Origin: Blattabacterium cuenoti
GTDB lineage: Bacteria > Bacteroidota > Bacteroidia > Flavobacteriales > Blattabacteriaceae
Direction: 5' to 3'
DNA: 64,000 bases
NCBI RefSeq assembly: GCF_014252095.1
Contig: NZ_CP059210.1
Location: 224,392 to 288,391, forward strand
This document shows, in pieces, positions 44,887-53,702 of the stretch (the first letter of the stretch is position 1; the number at the start of each line of letters is the position of its first letter). Under the pieces are notes generated by a model. The model searched no databases. It was not told where the DNA came from and saw only the letters and a list, made by a program, of their open reading frames with translations. Both the position numbers and the translations under genes were made by a program.

Positions 44887-46269
44887 ATGAATCTAAATCA
44901 AATTGAGTCTTTTTATTTTCTAGGAATAGGAGGAATTGGAATGAGTTCCTTAGCTCTATATTTTCATTACATGGGAAAAAAAGTTTCTGGATATGATAGA
45001 TCTAGAACCATGATCACAAAAAAATTAGAAAACGAGGGCGTATTGATCAACTATCATGATAAAACAGAATTTTTGCCTGAATGGATCCATTCTACACGAT
45101 GTTTAATTGTTTATACCCCGGCTATTCCAGATAATCATAAACAATGGAGGTTTTTGAAAAAATATGGAAAAAATATAAAAAAACGTTCTCAGGTATTAGC
45201 TTTAATTACAGAAAATAAAATTTGTATAGCTATAGGAGGAACACATGGAAAAACCACTACTGGTATTTTCCTAGGACATATCTTACATAGTACTGGAAAA
45301 AAGGTTACGGCTTTTTTAGGAGGGATCTCTGAAAATTATCAATCTAATCTTATTTTGAATCATGGTACGGAAATCTTCTTGGTAGAAGCAGATGAATTTG
45401 ACCACTCTTTTTTACATTTATCTCCGAATATAGCATGTATTACGTGTTTAGATCAAGATCATGTAGATACTTATCCAAAAAAAGAAGCCTTGATACAGGC
45501 TTATATAGATTTTTCAAAGAAAATCAAAAGTCCATATAAAAAACTATTCCTTAGTAGGAAAAAGAAAGGAGAATCTTTTCTGTCTAAAAATGCTATCTAT
45601 TTTTCGGTAGAAAAAGAAGAAAATTATTATTCCAATCATCTTTTGATCAAAGAAAATCAATGGTTTTTTGATTTTCATACTCCGAAAGAAACCTGGAAAT
45701 CTCTTCCATTACCTATTCCAGGTTTACATAATTTAAAAAATGTCACTGCGGCTTTAGCTATATCTGACTATTTGAAGATAAAAGAGAAAGATATTCGAAA
45801 ATCCTTATTTTTATTTAAAGGAATTAAAAGAAGGTACTCCATCCATTATAAATCTATAAAAAAAATATATATAGATGATTATGCTCATCATCCTACAGAA
45901 ATTAACGCCTTAATTAGCACTATAAGAACATGTTTTCCGGATAAAAAAATATTAGGAATATTTCAACCCCATTTATTTAGTAGGACAAAATTCTTTGAAG
46001 AAGATTTTGCAAAAAGTTTAGAAAAATTGGACCTTCTAATTTTATTAAATATTTATCCAGCTAGGGAATTCCCAATTAAGGGAGTTAGTTCTAATAGTTT
46101 ATTAGATAAAATAAAAATGAATTCTAAAAATAAAGAATTGGTCCCTTTATCCAAAGTTTTAGAAAAAATTAAAAAAAAAAATTTTGACATTCTCCTGACA
46201 ATAGGAGCGGGAAATATTGATACCTTGATCCTTCCTATCAAAAAATGGTTATATAAACGATATGGATAA
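44887..46269 (+). CDS. murC: UDP-N-acetylmuramate--L-alanine ligase
   Basis: MurC adds L-alanine to UDP-MurNAc, the first Mur-ligase step. The N-terminal site reads FLGIGGIGMSSLALYFH. The ATP loop IAIGGTHGKTTTGIFL, LVEADEFDHSFLHL, CLDQDHVDTYP, IDDYAHHPTEINALI and IFQPHLFSRT are the MurC-type motifs. With 460 residues it is complete. Gene order murG-murC-ftsQ follows the common arrangement; ddl, which elsewhere comes between murC and ftsQ, is not in this cluster. It abuts ftsQ with no spacer: the ftsQ ATG follows the stop codon directly. Confidence 0.95.
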   Translation: MNLNQIESFYFLGIGGIGMSSLALYFHYMGKKVSGYDRSRTMITKKLENEGVLINYHDKTEFLPEWIHSTRCLIVYTPAIPDNHKQWRFLKKYGKNIKKRSQVLALITENKICIAIGGTHGKTTTGIFLGHILHSTGKKVTAFLGGISENYQSNLILNHGTEIFLVEADEFDHSFLHLSPNIACITCLDQDHVDTYPKKEALIQAYIDFSKKIKSPYKKLFLSRKKKGESFLSKNAIYFSVEKEENYYSNHLLIKENQWFFDFHTPKETWKSLPLPIPGLHNLKNVTAALAISDYLKIKEKDIRKSLFLFKGIKRRYSIHYKSIKKIYIDDYAHHPTEINALISTIRTCFPDKKILGIFQPHLFSRTKFFEEDFAKSLEKLDLLILLNIYPAREFPIKGVSSNSLLDKIKMNSKNKELVPLSKVLEKIKKKNFDILLTIGAGNIDTLILPIKKWLYKRYG

Positions 46270-46992
46270 ATGAGAAAAAAGAAAATAGTCTTTATTTCTA
46301 TTTTATTATTATATATGATTTTTATGATATTCTTTTTTTATTTTTCTCAAAAAACACATAAAAATAGGAACTTTGAAAAGCTCAATATCATCATGGATCC
46401 CTTATCTAAGGATCATTTTGTCAATGAAGAAATTATTAATCAACTTCTAAAAATAGAAAAAATTGAAAAAACAATCGGTCAATTATGTATATTCACAATG
46501 GAAAAAAAATTAAACAATTACCCTTTTATAAAAAAATCGGAAGTATTTCTTAGTGTAGATGGGACTCTAAATATTAAAATTTGGCAAAAAGAACCTATTT
46601 TAAGAATAAAAAATGGAAATAAAGAATATTACCTGACTAAAGAAGGGGAAAATTTAGAACTTTCTTCTATTTATTCTTCAAAAGTTCTTTTAGCAAAAGG
46701 ATTCTTTTCAAAGGAAGAAAAAAAACATTTAGCTGATTTAGTCCAAACCATAAATTCTGATGAATTCTTCAAAAATCAAATTATTAGTATAAAAAAAACG
46801 GTTCCTAACTTATTTATTTTGATTTCTAAAATAGGAAATCATCATATTATATTAGGAAATATCAAAGATTTTAAAAGTAAATTGAATAAATTAAAAGCTT
46901 TTTATAAGCAGTATCTAAATAAAATCGATATGAATCAATATCAAAGTATTGATTTACAATATAAGGACCAAGTAGTCGCAAAAAAAAGATAA
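46270..46992 (+). CDS. ftsQ: FtsQ-like cell-division protein
   Basis: This 240-residue protein has a short basic cytoplasmic N-terminus, one helix (about 7-26) and a periplasmic part resembling the POTRA and beta domains of FtsQ/DivIB, with KKLNNYPFIKKSEVFLSVDGTLNI and KEPILRIKNGNKEYYLTKEG. The motif WQKEPILRI fits the QxxPIxRI pattern of Bacteroidota FtsQ. It would link FtsI, FtsW and FtsL in the divisome. It lies between murC and ftsA, the usual position. Sequence conservation is low but context makes the assignment safe. Confidence 0.87.
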   Translation: MRKKKIVFISILLLYMIFMIFFFYFSQKTHKNRNFEKLNIIMDPLSKDHFVNEEIINQLLKIEKIEKTIGQLCIFTMEKKLNNYPFIKKSEVFLSVDGTLNIKIWQKEPILRIKNGNKEYYLTKEGENLELSSIYSSKVLLAKGFFSKEEKKHLADLVQTINSDEFFKNQIISIKKTVPNLFILISKIGNHHIILGNIKDFKSKLNKLKAFYKQYLNKIDMNQYQSIDLQYKDQVVAKKR

Positions 46993-46996
46993 GTCT

Positions 46997-48373
46997 ATGG
47001 AATATCAAGATATAGCTATTGGTCTTGATGTGGGGACCACGAAGATTGTAGCTATGGTAGGAAGGAGAAATGAATATAATAAAATTGAGATTTTAGGCAT
47101 AGGGAAATCTAAAAGTACTGGTGTACATAGAGGGGTGGTCAACAATATTACTCAGACTATTGAATCTATTCGAGAAGCCGTATCTGAGGCTGAACGAAGT
47201 TCAGGATTAAAAATCAAAGAAGTTATTGTTGGTATTGCTGGACAACATATTAGAAGTCTACAACATAATGATTATATTACTCGATTAGATTTCGAAAATG
47301 TGATTAATCAGAAAGATATACAAAAATTAATAGATCAAGTCCATAAACTAGTTATGCTTCCAGGAGAAGAAATCATTCATGTTCTTCCACAGGAATATAA
47401 GGTGGATAGTCAATCAGAAATAGGAGAACCTATAGGAATGTATGGAAGTCGTTTAGAAGCTAATTTTCATGTAGTTGTAGGACAAATTTCTTCTATTAGA
47501 AATATTGGAAGATGTGTAAAAGCTGCAGGATTGAATTTATCGGGAATGACATTAGAACCTTTAGCCTCTGCAGAGGCTGTATTAAATACGGAAGAAAGGG
47601 AAGCCGGGGTCGCCTTAGTAGACATAGGAGGAGGGACTACGGATATTGCTATATTTAAAGACAATATTATTCGTCACACTGCCGTCATTCCTTTTGGAGG
47701 AAATGTAATCACGGAAAATATTAAAACGGATTGTTTAATTATTGAACGACAAGCAGAATTACTTAAATTAAAATTTGGATCTGCATGGCCTGGAGAAAAT
47801 AAAGAAACAGAAATTGTTTGCATTCCTGGATTAAGAGGTCGTGACCCTAAGGAAATTTCCTTGAAACGTCTTTCTCAAATTATTCATACTAGGGTATGTG
47901 AAATTTTAGAACAAGTCAATATAGAAATAAAACATTATGGAAATGAAGAACAAAAAAAAAGACTTATAGCAGGAATAGTGATGACAGGAGGCGGATCTCA
48001 ACTAAAACACATTCGTCCTTTAACAGAATATATCACTGGAATGGATGTACGTATAGGTTATTCTAATGAACATATTTCTGGAGGAGAAAATGGCGTGATC
48101 AGTAATCCAGAATACGCAACGTCTATAGGTTTAGTTATAAAGGGAATTGAGGATCAGAAAAAATATTTTTTTACAGAAATGGGGTCTAGATATGAGGAAA
48201 AAAATACTTCCGAATTATTCTCAACCCAATTATACAATAAAAATCGTAGATTCAATAAGGAAATATATTATGAGAATGAGGATTCTTTAAAAAAGAAGAA
48301 AAAAACTAAATCTAAATCTTTTTTTGAAATTTGGGCAGATAAGTTTCGTCAAATACTGAATGATACAGAATAA
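46997..48373 (+). CDS. ftsA: Cell-division protein FtsA
   Basis: FtsA is an actin-like ATPase that tethers FtsZ to the inner membrane. The phosphate-1 motif IGLDVGTTKIVAMVG, the FtsA-specific 1C domain with EEIIHVLPQEYKVD, the phosphate-2 motif VALVDIGGGTTDIAIF and the adenosine motif IVMTGGGSQLKHI are all intact. The C-terminus (about 440-458) KSFFEIWADKFRQIL fits an amphipathic membrane-targeting helix, preceded by a Lys-rich linker. Length is 458 residues. ftsZ follows 6 bp downstream. Confidence 0.95.
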   Translation: MEYQDIAIGLDVGTTKIVAMVGRRNEYNKIEILGIGKSKSTGVHRGVVNNITQTIESIREAVSEAERSSGLKIKEVIVGIAGQHIRSLQHNDYITRLDFENVINQKDIQKLIDQVHKLVMLPGEEIIHVLPQEYKVDSQSEIGEPIGMYGSRLEANFHVVVGQISSIRNIGRCVKAAGLNLSGMTLEPLASAEAVLNTEEREAGVALVDIGGGTTDIAIFKDNIIRHTAVIPFGGNVITENIKTDCLIIERQAELLKLKFGSAWPGENKETEIVCIPGLRGRDPKEISLKRLSQIIHTRVCEILEQVNIEIKHYGNEEQKKRLIAGIVMTGGGSQLKHIRPLTEYITGMDVRIGYSNEHISGGENGVISNPEYATSIGLVIKGIEDQKKYFFTEMGSRYEEKNTSELFSTQLYNKNRRFNKEIYYENEDSLKKKKKTKSKSFFEIWADKFRQILNDTE

Positions 48374-48379
48374 TAAACA

Positions 48380-49756
48380 ATGAAAAAAGAAAATTTTATA
48401 ATGCAAAAAAAAGAGAACGTCCCATTTGGATTTTCTAAAAATCGTTCAGCTGCTATCAAAGTTATTGGTGTAGGAGGTGGTGGAAGTAATGCTTTAAGTT
48501 ATATGTTTGAACAAGGGATTACGGGCGTAGACTTTATAGCGTGTAATACAGATGCACAAGCCTTAAATAATAATCCAGTTCCAGTAAAAATTCAATTAGG
48601 AGCTTCTATTACAGAAGGACTAGGTGCTGGAGCGGATCCAGAAATAGGAGAAAAAGCGGCCTTAGAAAGTCTAGAAGAAATTAAAAGTATTTTAGATTCT
48701 AATACAAAAATGACCTTTATTACGGCAGGCATGGGAGGAGGAACGGGAACCGGAGCCGCTCCAATTATTGCAGGTATTTCTAAAGAAAAAGGAATTCTTA
48801 CTGTAGGAATTGTCACTATTCCATTTCATTTTGAAGGAAAAATGAGATTACAACAAGCTCAAAAAGGAATAGAAGCATTAAGGAAAAATGTGGATTCTCT
48901 CATTGTTATTAATAATGATAAATTAAGAGAATTGTATGGAAATCTTGGATTTAAAGCTGGATTTGCGAAAGCAGATGAAGTTCTTACTACTGCAGCTAAG
49001 GGAATTGCAGAAGTCATTACTCACCATTATAAACAAAATATAGATTTGAGAGACACAAGAACAGTTCTTAAAGAAAGCGGAACAGCGGTTATGGGATCCG
49101 CTATTTCTGTAGGAGAAAATAGAGCTAAAGATGCAGTTGGACAAGCCTTAGATTCTCCATTATTGAATGATAACAAGATAACAGGGGCTAAAAATGTTCT
49201 TTTACTTATTGTTTCAGGAAGAATCGAAATTACCATAGATGAAATCGGTATCATCAGTGATTATATACAAGCAGAGGCAGGAAATAATGCTAATATTATA
49301 ATGGGGATAGGGGAAGACGAAAGTTTGGAAGAAAGTATTTCAGTGACTATAGTAGCAACTGGATTTCCAACAGAAGTTCAAAGGGCTATTAATCATGAAG
49401 AAAAAAAAATATTTCATAGGTTAGAAGAACCTTATAAACAAAAATTAACGAAAATAGAGGGAATTCATTCTTATTCAAGACGAATTGAACCTCTTTCTTC
49501 TAAAGAAGAAAAGACTTATAAAAGTAGTTTAAGAAGAACTCCTCCTCCTAAGGGAAATTTATTCTTCAATCAAAGAAAAAATATTTTTAATCAAGCTATT
49601 AATCATCCTAAAAATCCTACAGTAGAAAAAAAATATATGTTAGAAGATAATTTTGATCTTCCTCTTTCTTCCGAAGAAAAAAATAAAATAGATAAGATGA
49701 AACATTCTCATATGCTGAAAAAAGAAAATCATAAAAATGAGGACATTAATAATTAA
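48380..49756 (+). CDS. ftsZ: Cell-division protein FtsZ
   Basis: FtsZ is the tubulin-like GTPase that forms the division ring. IKVIGVGGGGSNALSYM, FIACNTDAQAL, TAGMGGGTGTGAAPIIAG (GTP-binding signature) and GFAKADEVLTTAAKGI are intact; the polymerisation (T7) loop follows near NIDLRDTRTVLKE. The globular part ends about residue 325. The C-terminal tail is charged and low-complexity; at 458 residues the protein seems shorter than free-living flavobacterial FtsZ, whose tails are often longer. An alternative start at residue 8 (MQKKEN) is possible. The stop codon at 49754-49756 is followed 7 bp later by the duplicated hisS segment. Confidence 0.95.
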   Translation: MKKENFIMQKKENVPFGFSKNRSAAIKVIGVGGGGSNALSYMFEQGITGVDFIACNTDAQALNNNPVPVKIQLGASITEGLGAGADPEIGEKAALESLEEIKSILDSNTKMTFITAGMGGGTGTGAAPIIAGISKEKGILTVGIVTIPFHFEGKMRLQQAQKGIEALRKNVDSLIVINNDKLRELYGNLGFKAGFAKADEVLTTAAKGIAEVITHHYKQNIDLRDTRTVLKESGTAVMGSAISVGENRAKDAVGQALDSPLLNDNKITGAKNVLLLIVSGRIEITIDEIGIISDYIQAEAGNNANIIMGIGEDESLEESISVTIVATGFPTEVQRAINHEEKKIFHRLEEPYKQKLTKIEGIHSYSRRIEPLSSKEEKTYKSSLRRTPPPKGNLFFNQRKNIFNQAINHPKNPTVEKKYMLEDNFDLPLSSEEKNKIDKMKHSHMLKKENHKNEDINN

Positions 49757-49763
49757 TTATAAA

Positions 49764-49903
49764 CCATGGAGATGAATAAAAGAAACTATTTAATTCAAAT
49801 TATTCGAAATAAATTTAAACTTTTTGGTTTCTCTCCCATAGAAACTCCTTCTTTTGAAAAAATTTCTACTCTTATGGGAAAATATGGAGAAGAAGGTGAC
49901 TAC
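49764..49903 (+). repeat. Upstream copy of a 140-bp hisS segment
   Basis: These 140 bases match 49960-50099 inside hisS with one difference (A at 49817, G at 50013), as a direct repeat 196 bp apart. The copy fills most of the ftsZ-hisS spacer. Neither flank continues the match. Confidence 0.97.
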
Positions 49904-49930
49904 AGTTTAGTTAGATATGGAATCTCCTAG
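49766..49930 (+). pseudogene. Truncated duplicate of hisS 5' coding region (54 codons)
   Basis: From ATG at 49766 the duplicated segment reads 46 codons in the same frame as hisS codons 16-61, with one substitution (Lys for Glu, FKLFGF against FELFGF). It then runs through 8 unrelated codons (SLVRYGIS) to TAG at 49928-49930. It lacks the class II motifs needed for histidyl-tRNA synthetase and cannot be an active enzyme. Its stop lies 11 bp inside the true hisS gene in another frame, so if translated it would overlap the hisS start. I regard it as a gene fragment, possibly acting as an upstream reading frame. Confidence 0.8.
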
Positions 49931-51311
49931 TATTCCCAAAGGGACCAGAGATTTTTCATCCATGGAGATGAATAAAAGAAACTATTTAATTCAAATTATT
50001 CGAAATAAATTTGAACTTTTTGGTTTCTCTCCCATAGAAACTCCTTCTTTTGAAAAAATTTCTACTCTTATGGGAAAATATGGAGAAGAAGGTGACTACT
50101 TAATGTTTAAGTTGCTTCATTCAGGAGATTTTATGAGAAAAAAAAAAGAAAATTCTGATTGTAATAATCAGAATTTTATGAAAAGCCTATCCAATAAAGC
50201 TCTTAGATATGATTTAACGATTCCTTTTGTTCGCTATGTAGTTATGCATAGGAATGAAATTCTTTTTCCTTTTAAAAGATATCAAATACAACCAGTATGG
50301 CGTGCAGATAAACCACAAAAAGAAAGATTTAGAGAATTTTATCAGTGTGACGCGGATATGATTGGAACCCAATCATTATCTTCTTTATGGCAAGAAGTTG
50401 AGTTCATCCAACTTTGTGATGAAATATTTACAGAATTAAATTTTCCTATAATTATCAATATTAATCATCGAGATATTTTGGGAGGATTAGTAGAAATTTC
50501 TGGAATAGAAAATCATTTATGGAAAGATTTTACGACCTCTTTAGATAAATGGGAGAAGAAAGGAAGAAATCTAGTAAAAAAAGAAATGCTTCGTAAAGGA
50601 ATTTCCTCGAATTCTTTTGAAAGAATAGCATGTTTTTTTGATATGAAAGAAAATTTTTCAAAAAAAATAGAATCTTTCACTGTCGCTTTCCAATCCTCTG
50701 AAAGAGGAAAAAAAGGAATAAAAGATCTCAGTTTTATCTTTCAAAAGATAAAAAATATTTCTTTAAAAAAGACAAAATTGAAATGGAATGTCTCTTTAGC
50801 TAGAGGAATGAATTATTATACAGGTCCCATATTTGAAATATTTCCAGATAATAAGGGATCCTGTATGAAAAATTCTATTGGAGGAGGAGGAAGATATGAT
50901 CAATTATCTAGCTTTTTTGGAATGAAAAATCTTTCTGGCGTAGGAGTATCTTTGGGTTTAGATAGAATATATCTAGCCATGGAAAAAGAAAATTTATTTT
51001 CAACTATTTCTAGTAATCCTTCAAAAGTATTGTTTATTAATTTCGGAGATGAAGAGGTTTTATATGCATATAACATGATAAATTTTTTGAGAAAAAAAGG
51101 AATTTCCACTCAATTGTATCCTAATGCCGTAAAAATAAGTAAACAATTCAGATATGCAAACGATAATCACATTCCATTTACTATTAGTATAGGAAAAAAT
51201 GAAGTAGAAAAAAAGAAAATACGAGTCAAAAATCTAAAAAACAGAATAGAAACCGAATATGATAATATCCAAGAAGTAGCTCATCAATTAATAAAAAAAA
51301 CCCCTAATTAA
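49917..51311 (+). CDS. hisS: Histidyl-tRNA synthetase
   Basis: HisRS charges tRNA-His. The 464-residue class II synthetase begins [14 protein letters not shown], the usual N-terminus, which supports the ATG at 49917. Motifs present are [13 protein letters not shown] (histidine site), [29 protein letters not shown] (motif 2), [14 protein letters not shown] (HisA motif, with MN in place of the usual LD) and [11 protein letters not shown] (motif 3), followed by the anticodon-binding domain. Codons 15-61 are duplicated just upstream (49764-49903). The 3' end overlaps pnuC by 4 bp in convergent orientation. Confidence 0.96.
   Translation: MESPSIPKGTRDFSSMEMNKRNYLIQIIRNKFELFGFSPIETPSFEKISTLMGKYGEEGDYLMFKLLHSGDFMRKKKENSDCNNQNFMKSLSNKALRYDLTIPFVRYVVMHRNEILFPFKRYQIQPVWRADKPQKERFREFYQCDADMIGTQSLSSLWQEVEFIQLCDEIFTELNFPIIININHRDILGGLVEISGIENHLWKDFTTSLDKWEKKGRNLVKKEMLRKGISSNSFERIACFFDMKENFSKKIESFTVAFQSSERGKKGIKDLSFIFQKIKNISLKKTKLKWNVSLARGMNYYTGPIFEIFPDNKGSCMKNSIGGGGRYDQLSSFFGMKNLSGVGVSLGLDRIYLAMEKENLFSTISSNPSKVLFINFGDEEVLYAYNMINFLRKKGISTQLYPNAVKISKQFRYANDNHIPFTISIGKNEVEKKKIRVKNLKNRIETEYDNIQEVAHQLIKKTPN
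49960..50099 (+). repeat. hisS: Internal (functional) copy of the 140-bp hisS repeat
   Basis: This is codons 15-61 of hisS, the source copy of the direct repeat at 49764-49903, with 139 of 140 bases identical. Confidence 0.97.
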
Positions 51312-51943
51312 AAATTTTTCTTCAGTGCTTTTTGATTCCAAATAATATAACCTTCTATAGCCAATAAGGAAAGAAAAATAAATAAAAAACCTGTTAATAT
51401 GAAACCTTTCAAAAAATAAATAGGTACGGAAATAAGGTTGCCCACCATCCAAAAAATCCAATTTTCTACTTTTTTCATAGCCATCTGATACATTCCAGAA
51501 AAAAAAATCCCTGTGGTGAATACATCCATCCAATCAGAAATGGTTTGAAGTTTTCCATTGAAAAAAAAATAAACCGTTATACTGAAAATACAAGTGAATA
51601 AAAACCATAAAATCGTATAGAAATAATCTTTTTTATCGGAAAAAGTTATATTTTTATTTTTTGGATCCTTTCTATATAGCCAAACATACCATCCATAGCC
51701 ACTCATTCCTGTATAATATATGTTAATAATAAAATCTCCATAAAGAGAAGTCACGAAAGTCAAATAACTGTATATAATAGTACTCACTATTCCTATTGGA
51801 TATAACCAGATGTTGTTTTTTTGTGCAAATATCACACTGAATATACTAAATGTCACAGCCGTAAATTCCAAAAAAATATGAATCCAACTACTATGATGAT
51901 AAGATAGTAATAAAAGGATATTAATCCATTCCTTCATCATCAT
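51308..51943 (-). CDS. pnuC: PnuC-type nicotinamide riboside transporter
   Basis: A 211-residue inner-membrane protein with about seven helices. The patterns TFSIFSVIFAQKNNIWLYPIGI, YSYLTFVTSLYGDFIINIYYTGMSGYGWYVW (with the conserved W-x-x-W substrate region) and WMVGNLISVPIYFLKG are typical of PnuC. These proteins let nicotinamide riboside cross the membrane by facilitated diffusion; a kinase then traps it. This suggests the symbiont imports an NAD precursor. Three adjacent ATGs (51943, 51940, 51937) are possible starts. The 5' end overlaps the upstream PPTase gene by about 20 bp. Confidence 0.9.
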   Translation of the reverse strand: MMMKEWINILLLLSYHHSSWIHIFLEFTAVTFSIFSVIFAQKNNIWLYPIGIVSTIIYSYLTFVTSLYGDFIINIYYTGMSGYGWYVWLYRKDPKNKNITFSDKKDYFYTILWFLFTCIFSITVYFFFNGKLQTISDWMDVFTTGIFFSGMYQMAMKKVENWIFWMVGNLISVPIYFLKGFILTGFLFIFLSLLAIEGYIIWNQKALKKNF

Positions 51944-52559
51944 CCATATCTATAATATAAACCAGGTAGTGATCGTCTATTTTTCTGTAAAAAGCAGAAA
52001 ACCTCTTACTATAGGAATCTTTCATAATCCAACAGGATATGCAAAAATCCTTTTTTATGCAAAAAGGAGAAACTTTATAGCGATCTAAAAAACTGGGAAA
52101 AATCCCTCCCTCTAATTTGTATAAACTTTCTTTAATCCCCCATATGATATGTAGATAATCTATTTCGTAGTTTGGATGGATAAAAATAGATTCATCCTTT
52201 CTAATAAATTTATTCTTTATTCTAATTATTTTTTTTCGTAATTTTTCTATATCTATACCTATATGATAGGAGCTAATGGCTATAGCTATTTTTTCAAAAG
52301 AATGACTGAATGAAATATACTTTTCTTGAGGAAAAAGAAAAGGTTTTCTTTTTTCATTGTAAAGAATATTCCTATTTATTCCTATATATCTTAGAGCGTA
52401 GCGTACTCCTAAAAATTCTTTTTTTCGTTTTTCGGATAAAGAAAGAAAGTTTTTTTTATCTTTCTCCGAAACAATTAATAATTTTTCCAAAAATCTATTT
52501 TTTAAATGATCCCATGTAAAAACGATAATTTTCGTATGAAAATGAGGAATTTTTAACAT
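51921..52559 (-). CDS. 4'-phosphopantetheinyl transferase superfamily protein
   Basis: The 212-residue protein has the two magnesium-binding signatures of the Sfp-type transferase superfamily: HIGIDIEKLRKK and IIWGIKESLYKLEGG. The middle segment RKPFLFPQEKYISFSHSFEKIAIAIS matches the KPxxx...HxISHS region that precedes the first signature. Such enzymes attach phosphopantetheine from CoA to carrier proteins, here most likely acyl carrier protein of fatty-acid synthesis. No carrier protein is in the window. The gene overlaps pnuC by about 20 bp and diverges from mrp with 81 bp between starts. Confidence 0.85.
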   Translation of the reverse strand: MLKIPHFHTKIIVFTWDHLKNRFLEKLLIVSEKDKKNFLSLSEKRKKEFLGVRYALRYIGINRNILYNEKRKPFLFPQEKYISFSHSFEKIAIAISSYHIGIDIEKLRKKIIRIKNKFIRKDESIFIHPNYEIDYLHIIWGIKESLYKLEGGIFPSFLDRYKVSPFCIKKDFCISCWIMKDSYSKRFSAFYRKIDDHYLVYIIDMDDDEGMD

Positions 52560-52640
52560 AGATATTTTATTTGTACTCTAATAATAGAATAAATTAGAAA
52601 AATAAAATTAGATATTTCTGAAAAAAGAAGGACTGGAACA

Positions 52641-53672
52641 ATGAAAAAAAAAATAACGAAAGCATTAGAAAATATATTTCTTAATAAAAGAAATATTATG
52701 GAATCTGGAATCATTAAAAAAATAGATGTATTTCAGGAGAAAATACGAATATATATAAGCTTATCCAATCCGACTATGCATATGAAAAAAAAATTAGAAA
52801 GAGATATCCACCAGGCTATAAAATATCAAAATGTAGATAAAAAAATACAAATAGAAATGAAATTAGATACTTCTGAAAAAAAAAAAACTGAAATAAAAAA
52901 TATTATAGCTATAGCTTCAGGAAAAGGAGGTGTGGGAAAATCCACAATAGCAACTAACATCGCGATTTCTTTAGTAGAAATGGGATTTCATGTAGGTTTA
53001 TTAGATGCAGATATTTATGGTCCTTCTATTCCATTAATGTTCAATTTAGAAGAAAATAAAACATCTTCCTGTATTGTCCAGAAGAATGGAACTTCTATCA
53101 TGAATCCTATCATTAGTTATGGAGTCAAAATTCTATCTTTAGGTTTTTTTTCAAAATCTGGACAGGCTATTGTTTGGAGGGGACCTATGGCGACTAAAGC
53201 CTTAAGACAATTTATTCATGAAACAGATTGGGGGTTATTAGATTTTCTAATTGTAGATTTACCGCCAGGAACAGGAGACATACATTTATCACTTGTGCAG
53301 GAAATACCATTAAAAGGAATTGTTATTGTTAGCACTCCTCAGAAAATTTCTTTATCGGATGTGCATAGATCTGTAGGAATGTTTCGTCTGAAATCCATTC
53401 ATGTCCCCATACTTGGAATCATAGAAAATATGTCTTTTTTTATTCCAAAAGATTCCAAAGAAAAATACTACTTATTTGGAAAAAATGGAGTAAAAAATTT
53501 TTCCAAAAAAATGAATATTTTTTTTCTTGGAGAGATTCCTCTGTTACCAGATATACGAGTCTCTTCCGATTTAGGGATTCCTGTCGTTTTACAAAACGAA
53601 TCTATAAGAAAAATTTTTATAAAAATTACGAAAAATATGGTAGATAATTTATCAATCGTCCCCCTTTCCTAG
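52641..53672 (+). CDS. Mrp/ApbC-family P-loop ATPase, Fe-S cluster carrier
   Basis: A 343-residue protein with an N-terminal MIP18-like (DUF59) domain (about 1-75) and a C-terminal MinD-type ATPase. The deviant Walker A is IASGKGGVGKSTIATNIA. LLDADIYGPSIPLMF, VWRGPMATKALRQF and DFLIVDLPPGTGDIHLSL are Mrp signatures. Family members carry iron-sulphur clusters to target proteins, which here could serve respiration. The CxxC that binds a cluster in E. coli-type Mrp, expected after GIIENMSFF, is absent: the sequence continues IPKDSKEKYYLFG. This may be normal in flavobacteria. It converges on the phosphorylase gene with a 30-bp spacer. Confidence 0.88.
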   Translation: MKKKITKALENIFLNKRNIMESGIIKKIDVFQEKIRIYISLSNPTMHMKKKLERDIHQAIKYQNVDKKIQIEMKLDTSEKKKTEIKNIIAIASGKGGVGKSTIATNIAISLVEMGFHVGLLDADIYGPSIPLMFNLEENKTSSCIVQKNGTSIMNPIISYGVKILSLGFFSKSGQAIVWRGPMATKALRQFIHETDWGLLDFLIVDLPPGTGDIHLSLVQEIPLKGIVIVSTPQKISLSDVHRSVGMFRLKSIHVPILGIIENMSFFIPKDSKEKYYLFGKNGVKNFSKKMNIFFLGEIPLLPDIRVSSDLGIPVVLQNESIRKIFIKITKNMVDNLSIVPLS

Positions 53673-53702
53673 AAAAGAGATTCTAAATTGGTTTAATAGA
53701 TC

